Shown: positions 1 through 6,114, counted from the first letter of the stretch. The stretch is 13,175 nt of DNA from Acidimicrobiaceae bacterium (GCA_003453695.1 DMNK01000123.1:31464-44638); one strand, 5' to 3'. Notes: generated from the letters alone by a model not told the origin. Made by a program: numbers and translations.

Positions 1-7
1 GCGGCGT

Positions 8-952
8 TCACGGCGCGGCCCTCGAGTCGCCGTCCACGTCGAACCCCGCCGCCCGCCACCCGACCAGGGCGGCCCCGACCAACGGCGCGCCGGCGCCGAG
101 GCCGGCCGGCACGATGCGGGTGTTGGCCGAGAACGACAGCCGGGCCCGCTCGGCGAGCTCCTGCGCAGCGGCGGCGAAGAAGGGCGGACCGAATCCGAGG
201 GCCACCGAGCCGGCCACCACCGCCAGGGGGAGGTCGAGGAGGTTGGCAACCGACGCCACCGCCCGGCCCACCAACCGACCGGAGCGGACCACGACCTCGG
301 GGGGCGCCTCCTCGGGGGGCCGGCCCGTGATGGCGGCGATGGCCGACCCCGACGCCTCCGCTTCCAGACAGCCCCGTCCCCCGCACGGGCACCGACGCCC
401 GTCGGGCTCCACGACGACGTGCCCGATGTGCCCGGCGTTGCCCGCCGCGCCCTCGAGCAGCCTGCCGTCGAGCACGATGCCGCCGCCCACACCCGTGGAG
501 ACCACCATGGCCAGAAAGTCCGATGCCCCCCGGGCCGCCCCCCTCCATCGCTCCCCCAGGGCCAAGGCCTTGGCGTCGTTGTCGACGGCGGTGGGGAGAC
601 CGGAGTAGGCGGCCAGCCGGGCCCGGAGGGGAAAGTCCCGCCATCCCGGGATGTTGAGCGGCGACACCAGCTCGCCCCCTGGACTCATGGGACCGCCGCA
701 GCCGACGCCGCACACCACGGCTGACCCGCCAGCGTCGGGGAGCGACCGCACCTCGTCGGCCAGCCCCGACAGGGCTCCGAACAACGTCTCGGCGTCGGCG
801 CCGGCCGGAGTGGGGGTGCGACGGTGCACGAGGACCGTCCCTTCGCCGTCCACCAGCCCGGCGGCGAGCTTCGAGCCGCCGACGTCGACGGCGAGGCACA
901 GCTCGAGGGGGCCCGGCCTGTGCTCCCGGGCCGGCGGCTTCTCGGCGCTCAG
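8..952 (-). CDS. ROK family sugar kinase (glucokinase/ManNAc kinase-like)
   Basis: This is a cytoplasmic kinase of the ROK family, which phosphorylates hexoses or amino sugars with ATP. With the CTG at 952 as codon 1, the protein has 314 residues, normal for ROK kinases. The phosphate-binding motif DVGGSK is at about residues 23-28. VDNDAKALALGE holds the catalytic Asp, and STGVGGGIV is the second ATP motif. The zinc-binding pattern CPCGGRGCLE follows GHIGH. The usual ExGH sugar-binding motif reads HIGH here, as I remember it from E. coli NanK, so the sugar is uncertain. There is no ATG, GTG or TTG in frame near the expected N terminus. The CTG at 952 overlaps the DUF3040 stop as CTGA and is my best guess. 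A second CTG at 901 would give 297 residues. The family call is firm; substrate and start are not. Confidence 0.85.
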   Translation of the reverse strand: MSAEKPPAREHRPGPLELCLAVDVGGSKLAAGLVDGEGTVLVHRRTPTPAGADAETLFGALSGLADEVRSLPDAGGSAVVCGVGCGGPMSPGGELVSPLNIPGWRDFPLRARLAAYSGLPTAVDNDAKALALGERWRGAARGASDFLAMVVSTGVGGGIVLDGRLLEGAAGNAGHIGHVVVEPDGRRCPCGGRGCLEAEASGSAIAAITGRPPEEAPPEVVVRSGRLVGRAVASVANLLDLPLAVVAGSVALGFGPPFFAAAAQELAERARLSFSANTRIVPAGLGAGAPLVGAALVGWRAAGFDVDGDSRAAP

Positions 953-1323
953 CGCTTGCGGCGGAACTTCTCGCGCACCCAGTTCCGGCCGTCGTGCAGC
1001 GCGTTGCCGATCCCCTCGGCACGCAGCGAGCGCCCGATGTCCTCCAGCCCGGCTTTGCCCATGCGCTGGAGGTTCGTCCAGAACGTCACGAGTGACGCGA
1101 ACATGATCAGCACGCCGAAGAAACCCACGACGACCGATTGGGTGAAGAACGCGATCATCACGGCCAGGCCGACCACGAAGCCGACCACGGACCATTTCAT
1201 GTACCGCCCGGCGTAGCGGTAGACGTTCTCCCGGCGTACGCGGTGGGCGAAAGCGGGGTCGTGCTGGTACAGGGCCTGCTCGAGCTCGTGAAGCACTCGT
1301 TGCTCGTGCTCAGAGAGCGGCAC
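949..1323 (-). CDS. DUF3040 domain membrane protein
   Basis: This small membrane protein of 124 residues has unknown function and belongs to the DUF3040 family, found in actinobacteria. The N terminus begins PLSEHEQRVLHELEQAL, the typical family opening. A short helical part with DPAFAHRVRRE follows, then two transmembrane segments at about residues 44-60 and 63-82. A basic, soluble C-terminal tail ends in FRRKR. The GTG start at 1323 is chosen because it places the family N terminus exactly. An AGGAGG at 1338-1343 lies 14 nt upstream, and a closer AAGGGGG could serve instead. A longer reading frame upstream carries no family sequence. The stop overlaps the likely CTG start of the ROK kinase gene, so the two are probably co-transcribed. 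The family is confident; the function is unknown. Confidence 0.88.
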   Translation of the reverse strand: MPLSEHEQRVLHELEQALYQHDPAFAHRVRRENVYRYAGRYMKWSVVGFVVGLAVMIAFFTQSVVVGFFGVLIMFASLVTFWTNLQRMGKAGLEDIGRSLRAEGIGNALHDGRNWVREKFRRKR

Positions 1324-1367
1324 CCGACCCCCTTTCTCCTCCTGTTCCCCCCACCAGGCCAGTCGTA

Positions 1368-1396
1368 ATCTTCGCGCACCCCCCTGTGGGTGACAA
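1368..1396 (-). promoter_or_regulatory. weak candidate promoter for the DUF3040 gene
   Basis: Reading on the minus strand, TTGTCA (1396-1391) matches the -35 consensus at five of six positions. It is followed after 17 nt by GAAGAT, which matches only three of six -10 positions. This falls in the 169-nt gap between dinB and the DUF3040 gene, where a promoter is expected. The evidence is weak and rests on spacing and one box. I see no convincing terminator for dinB in this gap. Confidence 0.25.
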
Positions 1397-1492
1397 CGGT
1401 ACTCCGGCCCCTCCCCGATGGTCGTTCGCCCGCTGTCGAACGGCGGCGCGCCCACCTCGAGGCCCGGACCACCAGGTCGGTCGAGCCAACCG

Positions 1493-2920
1493 TCACCCAG
1501 GTGGCCGCGTGTCCCCAGGGTGGGCGGACGAAGCCTGCGCCGGCCCGGGTCCGCTCGGCGGTTCGGCGCCGGGGCCCCACTGCGTGTCGCCACGCGTCTT
1601 CACCGACAGGCCTCGGCGTCCGATCAAGGCCGCCGGCGCCACGGCCGCCGGCCCGTATCGGGCCCGAATGGCGGCCAGGGCCGCCTCCACGTCCTCCCAT
1701 GCCGTTTCGGCAGCGAGGTCCGGCCGTTCTCCGCCCGCCCCTCGTGCCGGCGTCGCCGGCTCGCCCATGTCGCCGAAGCTGAGTTGCTGCGCGGCCGGTG
1801 CGCTCGTCAGCCCCGAAGCCGACACTCCGAGAAGGCGCACCCCCTGTCCCACCTCCACCGCCGACACGAGGGCCAGCGCCACGGCGCGCACCAGTCGCGG
1901 CGACGCCGACGCCTCCCCCACCGTGTGCGCACGCGTGATGGTGGTCCGGTCGGCGAAGCGCACCTTTACGGTGATGGTGCGGGCCCGCACGTCGGCTTCG
2001 CGGAGCCGCTGACACACGGCGTCGGCCATTCGCACGACCTGAGGGTGCAGCGCGCCGTGGTCGTGGAAGTCGACGGAGAACGTCTCCTCGTGGCCGATCG
2101 ACTTGGCCCCACGGTCGGCTTCGACGACGCGCTCGTCCTGTCCCATCGCCAGCAAGGCGAGGTGCCGGCCGTGGGAATTGCCCAGCAACCGGCACAGGGC
2201 GTCCTGGGGGACGGCGGCCAGCTCTCCGACGGTTTGGACGCCGAGGCCTGCCAAGCGTGCGGCGGTGGCCGGCCCGACGCCCCACAGGGCGCGAATGGGC
2301 AACGGATGCAAGAAGGCGAGCTCGTCGTCGGGCTCCACTGCGACAACCCCGGGGCCGGGGATCGTGCCGGTGGGACTGGCGCGGGGCTTGGCCGCTTCGG
2401 AGGCCAACTTGGCCAGCAGCTTGGTGCGCGCCACTCCGACCGAGCACCGCAGATGCAGCTCCCGCTCGACCTCCCCTCGCAGGTCGCGAGCGATGCGCAG
2501 TGGATGCCCGAGCAGGCGAACGGCACCGGCGACGTCCAGGAAGGCCTCGTCCAAGCCGATGGCCTCCACCACCGGTGTGTAGCGGCGCAGTACCTCGTGC
2601 AGCTGGGCGCTCACCTCGGAGTAGCGCCAGTAGCGGCCCGACACGAAGAGGGCATCGGGACAGCGTCGCCGCGCCTCCACCGACGACATGGCCGAGCGGA
2701 CCCCGTAGGCGCGTGCTTCGTAGCTGCACGAGGCCACCACACCCCGGGTCCCCGACCCGCCCACGATGACGGGCAAGCCCGCCAGAGCGGGGTCGTCCAG
2801 CACCTCAACGGCCGCGAAGAAGGCATCCATGTCGACGTGCAGGACGGTGCAGGCCGCGCTGGCGGGGCCGAGCTCGTCGAGAGCGGTGCCGCTCCCCTGG
2901 CTGCCTGCGGCGTCGGGCAT
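1493..2920 (-). CDS. dinB: DNA polymerase IV (Y-family translesion polymerase)
   Basis: This error-prone polymerase copies past damaged template bases. The protein has 475 residues, longer than the roughly 350 of E. coli DinB but usual for actinobacteria. HVDMDAFFAAVE at residues 28-39 holds metal ligand D30 and the FF steric-gate region. SYEARAYGVRSAMSS is at 66-80. The catalytic D124-E125 lies in AIGLDEAFLDV, where Gly replaces the common Ser. CSVGVARTKLLAKLAS is the next palm motif, followed by the helix-hairpin-helix region (LWGVGPATAARLAGLG) and the little-finger domain. QQLSF near the C-terminal part resembles a beta-clamp binding peptide. The ATG at 2920 overlaps the stop of the PIG-L gene by one base (TGATG), suggesting coupled translation. 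Context places it last in a possible LexA-controlled operon starting at 4630. Confidence 0.93.
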   Translation of the reverse strand: MPDAAGSQGSGTALDELGPASAACTVLHVDMDAFFAAVEVLDDPALAGLPVIVGGSGTRGVVASCSYEARAYGVRSAMSSVEARRRCPDALFVSGRYWRYSEVSAQLHEVLRRYTPVVEAIGLDEAFLDVAGAVRLLGHPLRIARDLRGEVERELHLRCSVGVARTKLLAKLASEAAKPRASPTGTIPGPGVVAVEPDDELAFLHPLPIRALWGVGPATAARLAGLGVQTVGELAAVPQDALCRLLGNSHGRHLALLAMGQDERVVEADRGAKSIGHEETFSVDFHDHGALHPQVVRMADAVCQRLREADVRARTITVKVRFADRTTITRAHTVGEASASPRLVRAVALALVSAVEVGQGVRLLGVSASGLTSAPAAQQLSFGDMGEPATPARGAGGERPDLAAETAWEDVEAALAAIRARYGPAAVAPAALIGRRGLSVKTRGDTQWGPGAEPPSGPGPAQASSAHPGDTRPPG

Positions 2921-3633
2921 CAGCCGCCGAGGCGCAGCCGGCGGAACCCTTCGGCGTAAGCGAGCCCGACCCGCCGGCCGTCCTCCTCCGCCCGCAGGCG
3001 CACGGCCCGCCCGGCCCAGTCGCTGTCGCCGGTGAACTGGCTGCGATGACACGCCACCGCCGCCACCTTGTCGTCGATGGTGGCGGTGATGTCGACCCAG
3101 ACGTCGGCCTCGAGCGTGCCCGACAGGAGGGCGGTGTCCACTCGATGGGGAGGGCCCGCCTCGGGAAAGTAGTGCGGCAAGGCCGCCGCCGGGGCCATGG
3201 CGTCCAGCATGGCGAAGCCGATCATGCGGTGGTCGCGATGATTGAAGTAGTCCTGGCCGAAGAACACCGCCGTGGGATCGGGACACAGCACCGTGCCGGG
3301 CTTGACGGTGCGGATGAGCGAGACCAACTGGGCACGCAGCGCGTCGTCGTCTTCGAGCTCTCCGTCAGCGTGCCCGAGCGCGTACTGCTTGGTCACCCCG
3401 AGCACGTTGGCCGCCTCCGCAGCCTCGGCCCGGCGCAGCTCGGCGAGGGCCGACGGGGCCAGGTCGGGGTCGGTGGTGCCCTTGTCCCCTGTGGTGCAGA
3501 TGGCCACGTGCACCTCGGCACCGTGGCGGGCCCATCGGGCGAGGGTGCCGCCACACGACACGTCGGGATCGTCGGGATGGGCATAGACGGCCAGGACACG
3601 TCCGGGGTCCTCGGTGAAGACCTCGGCCGGCAC
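2920..3633 (-). CDS. PIG-L family zinc-dependent deacetylase
   Basis: The PIG-L/LmbE fold removes acetyl groups from amino sugars such as GlcNAc-inositol (MshB), or cleaves thiol conjugates (Mca). The substrate here cannot be told from sequence. The protein has 237 residues. AHPDD at 18-22 and HRDH at 132-135 supply the expected zinc ligands and catalytic Asp. CTTGDKGTTD lies near residue 50. There is no signal peptide, so it is probably cytoplasmic. It starts with GTG at 3633, six bases after the nrdR stop. The sequence TGAGGAGCT merges that stop with a purine-rich site that is rather close to the start. Its end overlaps dinB by one base. The tight packing between nrdR and dinB suggests co-transcription. 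Mycothiol-related or sugar deacetylation remains open. Confidence 0.88.
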   Translation of the reverse strand: MPAEVFTEDPGRVLAVYAHPDDPDVSCGGTLARWARHGAEVHVAICTTGDKGTTDPDLAPSALAELRRAEAAEAANVLGVTKQYALGHADGELEDDDALRAQLVSLIRTVKPGTVLCPDPTAVFFGQDYFNHRDHRMIGFAMLDAMAPAAALPHYFPEAGPPHRVDTALLSGTLEADVWVDITATIDDKVAAVACHRSQFTGDSDWAGRAVRLRAEEDGRRVGLAYAEGFRRLRLGG

Positions 3634-3639
3634 AGCTCC

Positions 3640-4110
3640 TCAGCCCTTGCGCTTGGGGGCGGTGGTCTTGGTGAGCAGGCCGACCTCTCTCTGGAAGTCG
3701 CCCACGTCCTCGAAGCCCTTGTACACCGAAGCGAACCGCAGGTACGCCACCTCGTCGACGTCCTGCAGTCGCTCGAGCACGGCCAGGCCGACCTGTTCAC
3801 TCGTCACCTCGGCACCCACCTCTCGCAGAGCGTCCTCCACGTCCTGGGCCAGGGCATCGAGCTGGTCCTCGGTGACGGGTCGGTTCTTGGTGGCGGCGCG
3901 TACGCCCGCCACGACCTTCGACCGGTCGAACGGCTCACGCAGGCCACCGCGCTTGAGCACCCACAAGGGCGCCCCTTCCAGGCGTTCATAGGTGGTGAAC
4001 CGGCCACCGCACACCGTGCACTCACGTCGCCGCCGAATGGCGCCTCCATCCTCGGCCAGGCGCGAGTCGACGACTCGATCGTCGAGACTCTGGCACCAGG
4101 GGCAGCGCAC
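3640..4110 (-). CDS. nrdR: Transcriptional repressor NrdR
   Basis: NrdR is the ATP/dATP-sensing repressor of ribonucleotide reductase genes. The protein has 156 residues, the family norm. An N-terminal zinc ribbon uses C3, C6, C31 and C34 (MRCPWC and CTVCGGRFTTYE). An ATP-cone domain runs from about residue 46 to 140, opening with VLKRGGLREPFDRSKV. The start is the GTG at 4110, which gives the invariant family N terminus. The upstream ribosome site is poor (AGGTT). It lies 34 nt downstream of the LysM gene and 6 nt upstream of the PIG-L gene, so the genes may be one transcript. NrdR next to lexA is a widespread actinobacterial arrangement. No NrdR box pair was recognised in the window. Confidence 0.95.
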   Translation of the reverse strand: MRCPWCQSLDDRVVDSRLAEDGGAIRRRRECTVCGGRFTTYERLEGAPLWVLKRGGLREPFDRSKVVAGVRAATKNRPVTEDQLDALAQDVEDALREVGAEVTSEQVGLAVLERLQDVDEVAYLRFASVYKGFEDVGDFQREVGLLTKTTAPKRKG

Positions 4111-4144
4111 ACGTTCAACCTAGTGCCGCGGGTCGGCGCTTCGG

Positions 4145-4630
4145 TCAGGGAAGATGCAGGTGCTGACCCGGTTGCAACGAGTCGGACCCGACCTCCTGTT
4201 CCAGCCTCAGCACGACAGGACGAGGATCACCGCCCGGGTCCAGCCGCTCGGCGATGGTCCACATGGTGTCGCCGGGCTGCACGACGTACAGCGTCTTCGA
4301 AGCTGTCGCCCCCGCCAGGACGGGGCCGGGGGTGGCGAGGGGATGCCTCCCGGCTCCGCCCCATGGCAGGGCGAGGGCGACGAGGACGGCGCCGCTCGAG
4401 ACGCCCAGAAGGATGCGCCGCCGGCGGGCGCGCGCTCGGCGGCGGCGGGCCATGACGGCGGGATGACGATCGCTCACCACCGGCGCGCCGCGGCCTGCCG
4501 TGAGGTCGGGACACCGTCTGCGGCCCGAGGGCGGCGAGTCCGGGCCGCCGGCTCCGGGCAGCGGCCGCCACTGGTGTGCCGGCGACCGCCGGTGTGTCTC
4601 CGGGGCGAGCGCCAACGCGCCGAGGCTCAT
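4145..4630 (-). CDS. ChiZ-like single-pass membrane protein with LysM domain
   Basis: With the ATG at 4630 the protein has 161 residues. It has a disordered N-terminal part, a strongly basic stretch (RRRRARARRRR, about 62-72) and one transmembrane segment at about 73-90. An extracytoplasmic LysM domain (VVQPGDTMWTIAERL, about 112-160) would bind peptidoglycan. Its architecture, length and position divergent from lexA and next to nrdR match mycobacterial Rv2719c/ChiZ, a DNA-damage-induced division-site protein (from memory). I infer a similar role in slowing division. The start at 4630 is supported by a promoter and two LexA-like boxes ending 20 nt upstream. An ATG at 4453 would give 102 residues but leave a leader of about 216 nt. 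The ribosome site at 4630 is weak. Sequence similarity to ChiZ outside the architecture is low. Confidence 0.8.
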   Translation of the reverse strand: MSLGALALAPETHRRSPAHQWRPLPGAGGPDSPPSGRRRCPDLTAGRGAPVVSDRHPAVMARRRRARARRRRILLGVSSGAVLVALALPWGGAGRHPLATPGPVLAGATASKTLYVVQPGDTMWTIAERLDPGGDPRPVVLRLEQEVGSDSLQPGQHLHLP

Positions 4631-4650
4631 CGCCTGCGCCCCCACCGGAA

Positions 4651-4664
4651 CGAACGTGTGTTCG
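4651..4664. promoter_or_regulatory. LexA box (LysM gene, downstream operator)
   Basis: CGAACGTGTGTTCG is a perfect five-base palindrome around four bases, the core of the Gram-positive/actinobacterial SOS box. It lies about 6-19 nt after the predicted transcription start and 20 nt before the LysM gene start codon. LexA bound here would block the start of elongation. Outer bases (A and C) do not extend the palindrome. Confidence 0.8.
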
Positions 4665-4675
4665 CCATCGACGCC

Positions 4676-4704
4676 ATCACACCACGAACACCTGTTCGTG
4701 TCAA
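4676..4704 (-). promoter_or_regulatory. sigma70-type promoter of the LysM gene
   Basis: On the minus strand a perfect -35 TTGACA (4704-4699) is followed by exactly 17 nt and then TGTGAT (4681-4676), four of six matches to the -10 consensus. Transcription would start near 4669, giving a leader of about 39 nt to the ATG at 4630. The spacer is almost filled by a LexA box, so SOS control is expected. Confidence 0.75.
4683..4700. promoter_or_regulatory. LexA box (LysM gene, promoter spacer operator)
   Basis: CACGAACACCTGTTCGTG has seven-base perfect arms around ACCT, the longest of the three LexA-like palindromes here. It overlaps the last bases of the -35 and fills the spacer, so a bound repressor would exclude RNA polymerase. 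Confidence 0.85.
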
Positions 4705-4864
4705 GGGACGTCTGGCCCGGGACCGGCGGCGGCCACCCGGGCGCCCCGTGCGCCTCGTCTCCGGCTTCGACACACTCGGCGAGGTCCATGACCGGAGCGT
4801 GGCACGGGGGTGTAACACCGACGCCGGGCCCCGCCCCCGGACCCGGCCCGTGGGGAACAGGTGT

Positions 4865-4893
4865 TTGCCTGCGGGGCCGGGGGCGGCTAGCCT
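4865..4893 (+). promoter_or_regulatory. candidate promoter of lexA
   Basis: TTGCCT (4865-4870) is followed by 17 nt and then TAGCCT (4888-4893). The -35 keeps TTG, and the -10 fits the loose actinobacterial pattern TANNNT. Transcription would start near 4900, inside the LexA box at 4897-4910. The spacing and operator position support the call; the boxes themselves are modest. Confidence 0.5.
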
Positions 4894-4896
4894 TAT

Positions 4897-4910
4897 CGAA
4901 CTGGTGTTCG
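4897..4910. promoter_or_regulatory. LexA box controlling lexA itself
   Basis: CGAACTGGTGTTCG, preceded by T, closely matches the actinobacterial SOS box TCGAAC-N4-GTTCGA, lacking only the final A. It lies 54 nt before the lexA start codon and covers the predicted transcription start, the standard position for autorepression. Confidence 0.88.
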
Positions 4911-4920
4911 GGCCGGGACA

Positions 4921-4944
4921 CCGGTCACGAGTGCCGGTGACCGG
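4921..4944 (+). repeat. inverted repeat in the lexA leader
   Basis: CCGGTCAC (4921-4928) and GTGACCGG (4937-4944) are perfect eight-base complements around an eight-base loop, GAGTGCCG. The repeat lies between the LexA box and the ribosome binding site of lexA. It could form an RNA hairpin in the leader or be a protein-binding palindrome. No T-run follows, so it is not a standard terminator. Confidence 0.6.
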
Positions 4945-4950
4945 CGGCCG

Positions 4951-4957
4951 AAGGAGG
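4951..4957 (+). promoter_or_regulatory. ribosome binding site of lexA
   Basis: AAGGAGG ends seven bases before the ATG at 4965. This near-perfect site fixes the lexA start. Confidence 0.9.
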
Positions 4958-4964
4958 GCTCACC

Positions 4965-5594
4965 ATGGCCGAGGCGTTGACGGGAAAGCGCCAGCAGATC
5001 CTCGAGTGCATCGCCACCAGCCTGCGGGAGCGGGGATATCCGCCGTCGGTGCGGGAGATCGGCGAAGCCGTCGGGCTCACCTCTTCCTCCACCGTGCACG
5101 CCCACCTGGCCGTGCTCCAGCGTGAGGGGTACCTCCGACGAGATCCGACCAAGCCCCGCGCCATCGAGGTCCGCTACGACCCCACGTCCAAGGCCGCCCT
5201 GGCGGCGCGTCCGGCGCGCGCCGTTCCCCTGGTCGGCGACGTGGCCGCTGGTGCCGGCGTGCTCGCCACCGAGAACGTGGAGGAACTGCTGCCGCTCCCC
5301 GAGGACTTCACCGGCACAGGGTCGCTGTTCATGCTCCGGGTGCGGGGCGACTCCATGATCGAGGCGGGCATCCTCGACGGCGACTACGTGGTGATCCGCC
5401 AGCAGCCGGTCGCCGAGAACGGTGAGGTCGTCGTGGCGGGCTTGCCCGGTGAGGAGGCAACCGTGAAGACCTTCTCGCGCCGACGCGGCAAGGTCGTCCT
5501 GACACCGGCCAACCCGGCCATGGAGCCGATGGAGCTCGATGCCGCCGACGTGACCGTCTACGGCAAGGTGGTCACCGTGCTGCGCCGGCTCTGA
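4965..5594 (+). CDS. lexA: LexA, SOS response repressor and self-cleaving protease
   Basis: LexA represses DNA-repair genes until RecA filaments trigger its self-cleavage. The 209-residue protein has a winged-helix N-terminal domain at about 5-68. Its recognition region is SVREIGEAVGLTSSSTVHAHL, at about 28-48. The S24 peptidase-like domain follows from about 86. The cleavage site is A95-G96 in DVAAGAG. Catalytic S130 lies in RGDSMIEAGILDGDYV and K168 in ATVKTF, all at standard spacing. The start is fixed by AAGGAGG seven bases upstream. It is the only plus-strand gene, divergent from the LysM gene and convergent with the peroxiredoxin. A LexA box over its own predicted transcription start indicates autoregulation. 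All catalytic residues are present, so it should be functional. Confidence 0.97.
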   Translation: MAEALTGKRQQILECIATSLRERGYPPSVREIGEAVGLTSSSTVHAHLAVLQREGYLRRDPTKPRAIEVRYDPTSKAALAARPARAVPLVGDVAAGAGVLATENVEELLPLPEDFTGTGSLFMLRVRGDSMIEAGILDGDYVVIRQQPVAENGEVVVAGLPGEEATVKTFSRRRGKVVLTPANPAMEPMELDAADVTVYGKVVTVLRRL

Positions 5595-5600
5595 GTCCCT

Positions 5601-5627
5601 GCTCGGACGGCTGTCGGGACGCCGAGC
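5601..5627. terminator. weak possible bidirectional terminator
   Basis: GCTCGG (5601-5606) pairs with CCGAGC (5622-5627) in the 40-nt gap between the convergent ends of lexA and the peroxiredoxin gene. The stem is short, the loop is 15 nt and there is no T-run. It is offered mainly because of its location. Confidence 0.3.
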
Positions 5628-5634
5628 CGGCCGG

Positions 5635-6102
5635 TCAGGCGGCCAGGAGGCTCAGCGCCGCCTGATACTCCTCTTTCTGACGGGGGGTGCGCAGGTCGGC
5701 CGACGCGAACGTGGCGACCACGGTCCCCGACTTGTCGATGACGAAGGTGTGCCGGTTGGCGCACCCGAGCTGCTCGTTGAAGACGCCGTAGGCCTGGGAC
5801 GCGGCACCATGCGGCCAGAAGTCCGACAGCACCGGGAATCCGAACCCCTCCTCCTCGGCCCATTTGCGCTGAGCGTGCACCGAGTCGCAGGACACGGCCA
5901 GCACCTGCACACCGGCCGACTCGAACGACCGCAGGTCGTCGCGCAGCTCACACAGCTCGCCCCGGCACACACCGGTGAAGGTGAACGGGTAGAAGACGAG
6001 CACGACGTTCTCTTTGCCCCGCAGATCCGACAGCTTGACCGTCCCTCCGGTGGAAGAGGGAAGGTCGAAGTCGGGTGCCTGGTCTCCGACGGCTACGGCC
6101 AC
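5635..6102 (-). CDS. ahpE: AhpE-like peroxiredoxin
   Basis: Peroxiredoxins reduce hydrogen peroxide, organic peroxides or peroxynitrite through a reactive cysteine. The protein has 155 residues and a thioredoxin fold. PFTFTGVC at 39-46 supplies peroxidatic C46 with the preceding Thr. SDFWPHG and [10 protein letters not shown] closely match Mycobacterium tuberculosis AhpE as I recall it. Unlike that 1-Cys protein, a second cysteine, C51, sits five residues after C46, as in Bcp/PrxQ enzymes. C72 is a further cysteine. The GTG at 6102 is the start, with AGGAGG six bases upstream. It follows dapE after 63 nt, so it may be co-transcribed or have its own promoter, which I could not recognise. It ends convergent to lexA. 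No signal peptide is present. Confidence 0.9.
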   Translation of the reverse strand: MAVAVGDQAPDFDLPSSTGGTVKLSDLRGKENVVLVFYPFTFTGVCRGELCELRDDLRSFESAGVQVLAVSCDSVHAQRKWAEEEGFGFPVLSDFWPHGAASQAYGVFNEQLGCANRHTFVIDKSGTVVATFASADLRTPRQKEEYQAALSLLAA

Positions 6103-6108
6103 GGCAAA

Positions 6109-6114
6109 CCTCCT
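6109..6114 (-). promoter_or_regulatory. ribosome binding site of the peroxiredoxin gene
   Basis: AGGAGG on the minus strand lies six bases before the GTG at 6102. It decides that GTG as the start, since no ATG is available in frame nearby. Confidence 0.88.

Larger units (their letters stand above)
4631..4964. promoter_or_regulatory. divergent control region between lexA and the LysM gene
   Basis: This 334-nt gap holds the promoters of both genes and three CGAAC-N4-GTTCG palindromes (4651-4664, 4685-4698, 4897-4910). The stretch 4706-4860 between the two promoter groups is GC-rich. There I see only an inverted repeat, CGGGCC at 4825-4830 with GGCCCG at 4845-4850, and no gene. The frame of the LysM gene stays open through this gap as far as 4921. 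That N-terminal part looks like non-coding sequence read by chance and would engulf the promoter. Confidence 0.8.

Noticed and set aside
1423..1442. Inverted repeat CGTTCG-N8-CGAACG between dinB and the DUF3040 gene, at first taken for a LexA box
   Set aside because: The arms are in the opposite order to a LexA box (GTTC before GAAC) and the spacer is eight bases, not four. It may be a small hairpin or chance.
1418..2959. Plus-strand open frame of 513 codons opposite dinB
   Set aside because: It is a shadow of dinB, whose polymerase motifs are intact on the minus strand.
3046..4455. Plus-strand open frame of 469 codons opposite the PIG-L gene, nrdR and the LysM gene
   Set aside because: It is antisense to genes with intact catalytic and zinc motifs, and its translation resembles no protein family.
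4631..4921. Longer LysM protein of 258 residues starting at 4921
   Set aside because: It would place both LexA boxes and the promoter inside the coding region. The extra residues are low-complexity Pro/Gly/Arg with no conservation signal.
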